From positions 1-5,516 of the forward strand of contig CALGIK010000028.1 of NCBI GenBank assembly GCA_937915515.1: DNA of 5,516 nucleotides, in the 5' to 3' direction. Shown piece by piece: positions 1-5,014 of the stretch; within the stretch, counting starts at the first letter, position 1, and every line of letters begins with the position of its first letter. The notes under the pieces were generated by a model. It was not told the DNA's origin. It did not search any database and saw nothing but the letters and a program-made list of their open reading frames with translations. Both the position numbers and the translations under genes were made by a program. This DNA comes from an uncultured Clostridia bacterium (GTDB taxonomy: Bacteria; Bacillota; Clostridia; Christensenellales; CAG-314).

Positions 1-596
1 TAATCAATCACCCTTCCCGGTGTAGCTGCCGTAATTTTGGGCGTATCTTGAGTATGAGCATTCTTTGTCAAAAGAGTTGCTCCCACTCCCGTACAAGTCC
101 ATTGAGTCATAGGCGACCTTAATACACCTAATTCTAAGGGAAACCTGTATTGTCTTTCGGCGGACGAAAAATGACTGCCGCTGATGCATATCACATTGTT
201 GTAATAACTGTCGACTAAAGCGGCACCCATAATCAAACTTTGAGCGTAAGTTGCGCAAGCCGTATACATTCCAAAAAATGAAGCCGATGATTTTCTTGCA
301 CTAAAAGATGTCGAAATAATTTGATCCAATAAATCACCGCCAAAAATAGCATCAACTTCGATAGGTAATACCTTTGATTTTGCCATTAATCCGTCTAATG
401 CGGTTTCAAACATTTTGCGTTCGGCTTTTTCAAACGTTTTTTGGTCATATTTATCGTTAATGAGCGCAAAATCAAAATGGTCGCCTAATTTTCCTTTAAG
501 CTCTTTTGGTCCGACAATACTGAACCCTTCAGAAAAATAAGCGTTATCAAAATAAATAGTACGTTTTTGAATATTATTTTCTACGTTTTGCGTCAT
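1..596 (-). CDS. spoVAD: Stage V sporulation protein AD, partial (3' end beyond left edge)
   Basis: SpoVAD is a thiolase-fold protein of the SpoVA complex in the spore inner membrane. It binds dipicolinic acid (DPA) and is needed for DPA uptake into the forespore. The window holds the first 198 codons plus two bases; known family members are roughly 330-340 residues, so about 60% is present. Recognisable family signatures are GGDLLDQI (residues 86-93), TSFSAR (96-101), the thiolase-like cysteine in YTACAT (C114), SHFSSAERQYRFPLELG (141-157) and QWTCTG (165-170). The Asp and Cys reported as DPA-binding in the B. subtilis protein probably correspond to D88 and C114 (from memory of the family, not aligned). 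The ATG is chosen because a GGAGGAGG sequence lies 7 nt upstream, embedded in the last codons of spoVAC, leaving only 3 nt between the two genes. A downstream spoVAE would be expected outside the window. Confidence 0.96.
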   Translation of the reverse strand, partial: MTQNVENNIQKRTIYFDNAYFSEGFSIVGPKELKGKLGDHFDFALINDKYDQKTFEKAERKMFETALDGLMAKSKVLPIEVDAIFGGDLLDQIISTSFSARKSSASFFGMYTACATYAQSLIMGAALVDSYYNNVICISGSHFSSAERQYRFPLELGVLRSPMTQWTCTGVGATLLTKNAHTQDTPKITAATPGRVID

Positions 597-599
597 GGT

Positions 600-1199
600 T
601 TAACCTCCTCCTGTAAAAAGCAACGTAAGCAACGCTATCAAAACGCTTATCGCAACGCCGTTAACAATGACCGGACCGGCGACCAAAAACATTTTAGCTC
701 CCAATCCGTAAATCATACCTTCACAACGGAATTCTAAAGCAGGCGCAACAATTGCATTCGAAAATCCTGTTATCGGCACTGTGCTGCCAGCTCCTGCAAA
801 ACGCCCCAACAAATCATATATACCAAAACCTGTAAAAATTGCAGCAAGCGCAACCAAAACGGACGAAGCCAAAACAGAAGCCTCGTCTTTAGGCATATTT
901 AAATAAACAAACAATTCAATAAGCGCCTGACCTATTACGCATATTAAGCCGCCTATCAAAAACGCCCAAAACATATTTTTGAAGTGACTTGATTTAGGCG
1001 ATTTATTATAAACATATTCCTTATAATTGCTTTTGTCTATGCATTCAAATTTCTGTGCCACATGTTTATGTTTTTCTTTTTTTGCTGCAAATTCCTCTTG
1101 TTTTTCCTTAGAAAAAACCTCCAAATTCTCTTCAGGTTTTAAATTTAAGGCTTTTTCTACCTTACCTATTTCCGATGTTTTTTTTCTGTCCGATTTCAT
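600..1199 (-). CDS. spoVAC: Stage V sporulation protein AC (DPA channel membrane subunit) with long N-terminal extension
   Basis: SpoVAC is an integral inner-membrane subunit of the SpoVA DPA channel; in B. subtilis it has been described as a mechanosensitive channel that lets DPA out during germination. The 199-residue product carries the conserved family core: AFLIGGLICVIGQ (79-91), GRFAGAGSTVPITGFSN (132-148) and EGMIYGLGAKMF (160-171) followed by AGPVIVNG (174-181). Hydrophobic membrane segments lie at about 76-98, 109-130 and 168-195, with the conserved polar-glycine loop between the last two. The B. subtilis protein is about 150 residues. The extra length is a charged, Lys/Glu-rich N-terminus (residues 1 to about 58) with no membrane segment. 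GGAG lies 5 nt before the ATG, at 1205-1208. The ATG overlaps the stop of a small upstream ORF as ATGA. Late forespore expression (sigma G) is expected from the family, but no clear promoter is visible. Confidence 0.96.
   Translation of the reverse strand: MKSDRKKTSEIGKVEKALNLKPEENLEVFSKEKQEEFAAKKEKHKHVAQKFECIDKSNYKEYVYNKSPKSSHFKNMFWAFLIGGLICVIGQALIELFVYLNMPKDEASVLASSVLVALAAIFTGFGIYDLLGRFAGAGSTVPITGFSNAIVAPALEFRCEGMIYGLGAKMFLVAGPVIVNGVAISVLIALLTLLFTGGG
604..611 (-). promoter_or_regulatory. Ribosome binding site of spoVAD inside the spoVAC C-terminus
   Basis: On the minus strand GGAGGAGG sits 7 nt before the spoVAD ATG. It is formed by the last three glycine codons of spoVAC (GGA GGA GGT). 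The SpoVAC tail GGG is therefore partly dictated by the Shine-Dalgarno sequence, and translation of the two genes is probably coupled. Confidence 0.85.
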
Positions 1200-1288
1200 T
1201 TCTTCTCCGTTTTAACATCCAAGTTGCCGACAAGTGTTTCTCTGTCCGTTGTGTTTCTGATTATTTCTTTTTGAGTGGGTCTTTTCAT
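1196..1288 (-). CDS. Small hydrophilic protein, 30 aa, translationally coupled to spoVAC
   Basis: This is a short open frame of 30 codons between the sigF terminator and spoVAC. It starts with ATG preceded by TACGGAG, with GGAG at 1296-1299 and a 7-nt spacer, which is a good ribosome binding site. It ends in TGA that overlaps the spoVAC start as ATGA. The product begins MKRPTQKEII and ends DVKTEKK. It is hydrophilic and basic, with many Lys, Arg and Thr, no cysteine, no membrane segment and no signal peptide. I do not recognise a family and assign no function. Its frame differs from that of spoVAC, so it is not simply a longer SpoVAC N-terminus. It could be a real small protein made with the DPA channel, or a leader ORF that mainly delivers ribosomes to spoVAC, whose own GGAG lies inside it. 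The well-placed ribosome site and stop-start overlap support translation; conservation is untested. Confidence 0.6.
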   Translation of the reverse strand: MKRPTQKEIIRNTTDRETLVGNLDVKTEKK

Positions 1289-1321
1289 AATATCGCTCCG
1301 TACAAAATTTTGCCAAAAAAC

Positions 1322-1355
1322 AAAAAAATAAACGCCAAAACCTTCAGTCTTGGCG
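1322..1355 (-). terminator. Intrinsic terminator after sigF
   Basis: Read on the minus strand, CGCCAAGAC and GTTTTGGCG form a 9-bp stem (one G-T pair) around a TGAAG loop. The stem is followed by TTTATTTTTTT and then further T-rich sequence. It begins 17 nt after the sigF stop codon. It should end most transcripts of the spoIIA operon before the spoVA block, so spoVAC and spoVAD probably depend on their own promoter or on read-through. Confidence 0.88.
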
Positions 1356-1372
1356 CAAAATATTTTCTTTTA

Positions 1373-2107
1373 TCATTTATCCTCAAAATTTTGCCGAATC
1401 TTTTGCAGTATCTTGTTCTCTAACCGTGAAACGTGTACCTGCGATACGCCTAACAGTTTTGCGATATCTCCTTGCGTAAAATCACGGAAATACCGAAGAA
1501 TAATAATTTTCTTTTCCTTTGTTGACAATTCTTTTATTACGGATTTTAATATTACCTTATCAATAACATCCTCTTCTTTATTGTCCGAAGGGATTTTATC
1601 CATAAGACATTGACTTTTATCATCGGTGTTATCTGCTTTATCATATAACGACAGCGGCATTTTTGCGCTGTCCATTACAAAAACCACTTCACTCTTATCG
1701 CACTCAAATTTTTCGGCAATTTCTTCTAAAGAAGGTTCTGTTTGCTTTTCGTGTTTGTACTCATCGATGAAGCGGGAAATTTTCATTGACAATGTTTTTA
1801 TGCTGCGGCTGACCTTAATATAACCGTCATCGCGAATAAAACGCTTTATTTCACCCACTATCATAGGAACGGCATAAGTGCTGAATCGAACTTCGTAATC
1901 AAGCGAAAAATTAGATACGGCTTTAAGTAATCCCATGCCTGCAATCTGCATTAAATCATTGTATTCGATACTTTTGCCGATATATCGTTTTACTATACTT
2001 TTAATAAGAGGAGTATTCTGAGTCAAAAGCAATGTTTTAGCTTCTTCATCACCGTTTTGCGCTTTTTTTATCAGCTCCATTGTTGCGGCGTGATCATAGT
2101 TGCTCAT
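1373..2107 (-). CDS. sigF: RNA polymerase sporulation sigma factor F
   Basis: Sigma F (SpoIIAC) is the first compartment-specific sigma factor of sporulation; it directs early forespore transcription and is held inactive by SpoIIAB. The 244-residue product is close in length to B. subtilis sigma F (255). Sigma-70 region 2 spans about 31-103 and includes NDLMQIAGMGLLKAV (50-64), RFSTYAVPMIVGEIKRFIRDDG (74-95) and the -10-recognition stretch ending KVSRSIK (98-104). Region 3 covers about 105-165. Region 4 covers about 186-240, with a helix-turn-helix at TQGDIAKLLGVSQVHVSRLE (211-230). It could be confused with sigma G by sequence alone, but its place as third gene after spoIIAA and spoIIAB decides for sigma F. 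The ATG overlaps the end of spoIIAB by 14 nt and has no good Shine-Dalgarno sequence upstream, so its translation probably depends on ribosomes finishing spoIIAB. A terminator follows. Confidence 0.96.
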   Translation of the reverse strand: MSNYDHAATMELIKKAQNGDEEAKTLLLTQNTPLIKSIVKRYIGKSIEYNDLMQIAGMGLLKAVSNFSLDYEVRFSTYAVPMIVGEIKRFIRDDGYIKVSRSIKTLSMKISRFIDEYKHEKQTEPSLEEIAEKFECDKSEVVFVMDSAKMPLSLYDKADNTDDKSQCLMDKIPSDNKEEDVIDKVILKSVIKELSTKEKKIIILRYFRDFTQGDIAKLLGVSQVHVSRLENKILQKIRQNFEDK

Positions 2108-2555
2108 TATCTATTTCGTTGCCGTTTGCGCCCAAAAGTTTTTTCATCTTTACCAGAGTGCCCTTATTAACCTCGCTGGTAACTAATAGGTCGTCGGTAA
2201 ACGCCTCCATAACAGTAAATCCCATACCGCTGCGTTCGTCGGTAGGCGAAGTGGTAAAAAATGTTTGCATGGCTTGTTCCACATCGGGTATGCCGACACC
2301 GAAATCCTGCACCGAAATCTCTATGGTTTTGCCGTCTTCGCACAGTCCCACCGTGACGACAATCTGCCCGTCTTTACCCTTATAACCATGTACAATACTG
2401 TTTGTAACAGCTTCGCTGACGGCAGTTTTTATGTCTCCTATTTCTTCAATCGTAGGGTTTAACTGCACGCAAAATGCCGCAACAGCGCTGCGCACAAAAC
2501 CCTCGTTAATTGATTTAGCGTCCACAGACAAAGAAAATTGGTTAATGTATTTCAT
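2094..2555 (-). CDS. spoIIAB: Anti-sigma F factor and serine kinase SpoIIAB
   Basis: SpoIIAB binds sigma F and keeps it from core RNA polymerase, and it uses ATP to phosphorylate SpoIIAA. The 153-residue product is a single GHKL (Bergerat-fold) ATPase domain. The N box is SEAVTNSIVHGY (47-58), with presumed catalytic base E48 and Mg-ligand N52. The G1 box is DFGVGIP (84-90), and the ATP lid with G2 box is DERSGMGF (106-113). R22 in GFVRSAVAAF matches by position the B. subtilis R20 that contacts both SpoIIAA and sigma F (offset +2, by eye). A short polar C-terminal tail makes it slightly longer than the 146-residue B. subtilis protein. Its start overlaps spoIIAA by 14 nt and its AAGGAG site (2563-2568, 7-nt spacer) lies inside the spoIIAA coding sequence. 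Its own end overlaps sigF by 14 nt. This arrangement is consistent with stoichiometric production of the three partners. Confidence 0.97.
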   Translation of the reverse strand: MKYINQFSLSVDAKSINEGFVRSAVAAFCVQLNPTIEEIGDIKTAVSEAVTNSIVHGYKGKDGQIVVTVGLCEDGKTIEISVQDFGVGIPDVEQAMQTFFTTSPTDERSGMGFTVMEAFTDDLLVTSEVNKGTLVKMKKLLGANGNEIDNEQL

Positions 2556-2877
2556 TCTTTTGCTCCTTATAGCTGATTTTGGGCATTATATCGTACAATC
2601 CCGCCATTAAAAATATTTTATCAATTGACCGAGAAATGTTTTTTACATAAACTTTGCCGTTAAGTGCTTTGGCTGTTTTGTAGCGTCCTATTAAAACACC
2701 TATGCCGGTACTGTCCATAAACGAAAGTCTCGATAAGTCAAATAAAATAGTTTGAGGTTTGTTGTCCGAAATAATCTGGTCCAGTTTTTGTTTTGCGTTG
2801 ACAGCGGAAAACTCGTCAAGTTCCCCTATCAAAAATATTGTCAGCGTTGATTTTTCTAATGAATATAAAATTTCCAT
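2542..2877 (-). CDS. spoIIAA: Anti-sigma F factor antagonist SpoIIAA
   Basis: SpoIIAA is the anti-anti-sigma factor that displaces sigma F from SpoIIAB when unphosphorylated; SpoIIAB inactivates it by phosphorylation and the phosphatase SpoIIE reactivates it. The 111-residue product is one STAS domain, of usual family length. The phosphoacceptor loop is FMDSTGIGVLIGRYK (53-67), with the likely phosphorylated serine S56, equivalent by motif to S58 of B. subtilis. The residue after it is Thr rather than the Ser of B. subtilis. The N-terminal strand motif GELDEFSA (18-25) replaces the GELDHHTA of B. subtilis. It is the first gene of the spoIIA operon; dacF, which often precedes it in bacilli, is absent. 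The ATG is supported by GAGG at 2883-2886 with a 5-nt spacer. A sigma-H promoter would be expected upstream but I could not find a convincing match. Confidence 0.96.
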   Translation of the reverse strand: MEILYSLEKSTLTIFLIGELDEFSAVNAKQKLDQIISDNKPQTILFDLSRLSFMDSTGIGVLIGRYKTAKALNGKVYVKNISRSIDKIFLMAGLYDIMPKISYKEQKNEIH

Positions 2878-3000
2878 TTTTGCCTCGTTACAAAAAAATT
2901 TTACTAAAAATGCAAGGTTGAAAACTGTATAAAAATGTAGAAAGCATACTAAATATAGTGAAAACGAATTTTTGATTAAAAATAAAATGTTGTTTGAAAA

Positions 3001-3020
3001 TAATAAATATTAATAAATAT
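3001..3020 (+). repeat. Perfect tandem duplication of a 10-bp AT-only unit
   Basis: The unit TAATAAATAT occurs twice head to tail. It ends 1 nt before the -35 hexamer of the transporter promoter. The position and A/T content suit an UP-element-like contact for the RNA polymerase alpha subunit, and the period is about one helical turn. In such AT-rich DNA it may also be chance. Confidence 0.6.
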
Positions 3021-3021
3021 G

Positions 3022-3050
3022 TTGCTATATTTGTCATCTTGATGTAAAAT
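3022..3050 (+). promoter_or_regulatory. Sigma-A type promoter of the ABC transporter operon
   Basis: The -35 element TTGCTA (3022-3027) and the -10 element TAAAAT (3045-3050) are separated by exactly 17 nt, matching 4 of 6 and 5 of 6 consensus bases. Transcription would start near 3057, giving a leader of about 20 nt that contains the GGAGG ribosome site (3068-3072, 5 nt before the ATG). No operator palindrome is evident. Confidence 0.65.
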
Positions 3051-3077
3051 CACCTAAGTAATTATACGGAGGCGCAA

Positions 3078-4013
3078 ATGTCAGAGAACGTTATTAAAGT
3101 TACAAATTTATCAAAGCAATATGATAAACAAATATTAGCTGTCGATTCTATTTCTTTTAAAGTGAAAGAAAATGAGTTTTTTGCGTTTTTAGGTCCAAAC
3201 GGAGCCGGCAAAAGCACAACGATAAATATTCTTTGCACTATTTTGGGCGGCTACACCGGCGAAGCAGAGATTTGCGGCTATAAGTTAGGTAAAAGTAACA
3301 ATAAAATACAAAACAGTATAGGCATTGTTTTTCAGGATTCCGTTTTGGACGAAAGACTCACCGTAAGGGAAAATCTGCAAGCCCGCGCATCACTGTACGA
3401 TATTTATGACAATGATTTTAATATACGGCTTAATGAAATCAACCATTATTTTGACATCAACACACTTTTAAACAGGAAATTCGGTACATTATCCGGCGGG
3501 CAAAAACGCAGAATTGATATCGCCCGAGCATTGCTGAATATGCCTAAAGTGTTATTTTTAGATGAACCGACAACAGGACTTGACCCGCAAACACGCAACA
3601 ACGTATGGAAAGCGCTGATTGAAATTAGGCAAAAAACCGGCATGGCTTTGTTTTTGACTACGCATTATATGGAAGAAACTGATTTAGCCGACCATGTCGC
3701 GATTATCGACATGGGTAAGATTGTTGCATCAGGCACTCCGACAGAATTAAAAGATAAATACAGTGTTGACACTATTAAACTTTATTGTTTTGATGATGCA
3801 GAAAAAAATACGGCAATAACGGAAGAACTAAATAAAAACAATATTCAATATGAAACAAATAACGGTATTTTTACGATAAAGACTAAGGAAAGTTTGTCAT
3901 TTTTGCCTTTGCTAAATAAAATAGCAAAGGACCTTAAAAATGTTGAGATAATAAAAGGCGATATGGACAGCGTGTTTCTAAACGTCACAGGCAAAAATAT
4001 CAGGGAGGGCTAA
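3078..4013 (+). CDS. ABC-2 type exporter, ATP-binding protein (DrrA-like)
   Basis: This is the cytoplasmic ATPase subunit of an exporter, and it pairs with the permease encoded 5 nt downstream. The 311-residue product has every expected nucleotide-binding motif: Walker A GPNGAGKST (39-47), Q-loop VFQDS (84-88), signature LSGGQ (138-142), Walker B VLFLDEP (158-164) with catalytic E163, D-loop GLDP (167-170) and H-loop TTHYMEE (194-200) with H196. The C-terminal part (about 228-311), ending in a MDSVFLNVTG stretch, is the extra domain seen in the daunorubicin-resistance (DrrA) and related multidrug or antibiotic exporter subfamily. The substrate cannot be told from sequence; resistance to an antimicrobial or export of a small hydrophobic compound is the usual role. 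It starts at the ATG 5 nt after GGAGG and is driven by its own promoter, divergent from spoIIA. No adjacent regulator gene is present in the window. Confidence 0.95.
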   Translation: MSENVIKVTNLSKQYDKQILAVDSISFKVKENEFFAFLGPNGAGKSTTINILCTILGGYTGEAEICGYKLGKSNNKIQNSIGIVFQDSVLDERLTVRENLQARASLYDIYDNDFNIRLNEINHYFDINTLLNRKFGTLSGGQKRRIDIARALLNMPKVLFLDEPTTGLDPQTRNNVWKALIEIRQKTGMALFLTTHYMEETDLADHVAIIDMGKIVASGTPTELKDKYSVDTIKLYCFDDAEKNTAITEELNKNNIQYETNNGIFTIKTKESLSFLPLLNKIAKDLKNVEIIKGDMDSVFLNVTGKNIREG

Positions 4014-4018
4014 GCTAA

Positions 4019-4927
4019 ATGAAACAAATAGGACAATTAACTTTACGCAACATAAGAATTTTCACTCGTGACAGAATGTCATTTTTCTTTTCTATGTTTA
4101 ATGCTGTAATTATCTTGGCTTTATATCTACTCTTTATCCGCAACCTAAATATTCAGGGAATAAAACAGGCCTTGTCAACGTCGGGACTGATTTATGCTGA
4201 CAAAGCTCTTGATTTTTTTATTGACACTTGGATGATAACGGGCGTAATTAGCGTAACATCTATTACTTTGCCCTTTGGTATATATTCTATAGTTGTGGAT
4301 GACAGATGCAAAAACATAAGCAAAGATTTTCACGCTTCTCCGATTAGTCCCTCTAAAGTTACTCTCAGCTATGTGTTTGCCGTATTGATAATATCAATAA
4401 GCGTAATATTTATCCTTTTGGGCATTTCCGTATTGTATATTTTTATAACGACAGGTTATTCTGCTTCGATATCAGGCTTGTTATCTGCTTTTGGCATAAG
4501 CGCTTTGTCTTGCGTGTGCTCGTCTTTATTATTGATTATACCTGCCTTTTATATAAAGTCACAACCTGCTTTCGGCGGTTTAAGCGCAATACTTGGAGTT
4601 GTGGCAGGCTTTTTGACAGGTGCTTATATGCCTTTAAATATGTTTCCTTCAGCAATACAGACTATTGCTTCCGTAATACCGGGAACGCATGTTACCTCAT
4701 TGCTAAGAAGTATATTTATGAAATCGTCATTGCCTTTGCTTTTAGAAAATGCGGGCGGAATGTATAAAACTGTTGCGGCTCTTTTAAAAAAGGAATTCGG
4801 TGCACAATTGTATGTATTCAATCAATCTTTATCCTTTAATGTTATGCTAATTTACGTTGTGGCGATGACGATAATATTCTTTTTGTTATCGGTTTTTCTT
4901 ATGCGCAAAAAATATGTTAATAAATAA
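4019..4927 (+). CDS. ABC-2 type exporter, permease protein (DrrB-like)
   Basis: This is the membrane subunit of the exporter. The 302-residue product fits the ABC-2 permease pattern of six hydrophobic segments, at about 21-42, 68-92, 115-142, 152-178, 184-206 and 274-295. The N-terminus (RNIRIFTRDRMSFFFS) is the short amphipathic stretch usual before the first segment. The motif FLTGAYMPLNMFP (198-210), followed by IPGTH (220-224), is the proline-rich hairpin typical of the family. The segment between about 228 and 272 forms a longer soluble loop than in many relatives and carries several basic residues. The gene starts 5 nt after the ATPase stop; its ribosome site GGGAGG (4003-4008) lies inside the last codons of the ATPase gene, so the two are cotranscribed and probably coupled. 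A strong hairpin terminator follows. No substrate can be assigned. Confidence 0.92.
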   Translation: MKQIGQLTLRNIRIFTRDRMSFFFSMFNAVIILALYLLFIRNLNIQGIKQALSTSGLIYADKALDFFIDTWMITGVISVTSITLPFGIYSIVVDDRCKNISKDFHASPISPSKVTLSYVFAVLIISISVIFILLGISVLYIFITTGYSASISGLLSAFGISALSCVCSSLLLIIPAFYIKSQPAFGGLSAILGVVAGFLTGAYMPLNMFPSAIQTIASVIPGTHVTSLLRSIFMKSSLPLLLENAGGMYKTVAALLKKEFGAQLYVFNQSLSFNVMLIYVVAMTIIFFLLSVFLMRKKYVNK

Positions 4928-4946
4928 ATAACAATAATCAACTTTG

Positions 4947-4983
4947 TATTAAAAAAACTGCCTTATTGGCAGTTTTTTTAATA
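4947..4983. terminator. Bidirectional intrinsic terminator between convergent genes
   Basis: A perfect inverted repeat gives a 16-bp stem with a TTATT loop (4963-4967). The GC-containing core is ACTGCC/GGCAGT, flanked by runs of seven A on the left and seven T on the right. The A and T runs provide a U-tract on both strands, so it can stop the ABC transporter message (plus) and that of the convergent downstream gene (minus). Confidence 0.92.
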
Positions 4984-5014
4984 TTTATTCGTTTTGTATA
5001 CAAGCAAAGTATTT

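Larger units (their letters stand above)
2878..3077. other. Divergent intergenic region between spoIIA and the ABC transporter
   Basis: About 200 bases of very AT-rich sequence separate two divergent transcription units. It contains the rightward promoter and ribosome site of the transporter, and a tandem 10-bp repeat. The leftward half must hold the spoIIA promoter or its leader, but I see no good sigma-H match (no AGGA-type -35 or GAAT-type -10 on the minus strand) and only weak sigma-A-like hexamers. No small ORF with a credible ribosome site is seen. Confidence 0.7.

Noticed and set aside
4..258. Open frame of 84 codons on the minus strand at the left edge
   Set aside because: It lies in another frame over spoVAD, whose protein in the correct frame shows clear family motifs.
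1303..1395. 12-bp direct repeat CAAAATTTTGCC at 1303-1314 and 1384-1395
   Set aside because: One copy is coding sequence at the end of sigF and the other sits in the gap. A short AT-rich, partly palindromic word can recur by chance and no third copy was noticed.
1027..1823. Several plus-strand open frames opposite spoVAC and sigF
   Set aside because: They are antisense to strongly supported genes, have Phe/Ser-rich compositions typical of complement reading, and lack ribosome sites.
2080..2462. Plus-strand open frames opposite spoIIAB
   Set aside because: They are antisense shadows of a gene with all GHKL motifs intact.
2940..3040. Minus-strand ATGACA ... ATTAAT as a sigma-A promoter for spoIIA
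   Set aside because: Each hexamer matches only 4 of 6 bases in very AT-rich DNA, where such pairs arise readily; not strong enough to annotate.
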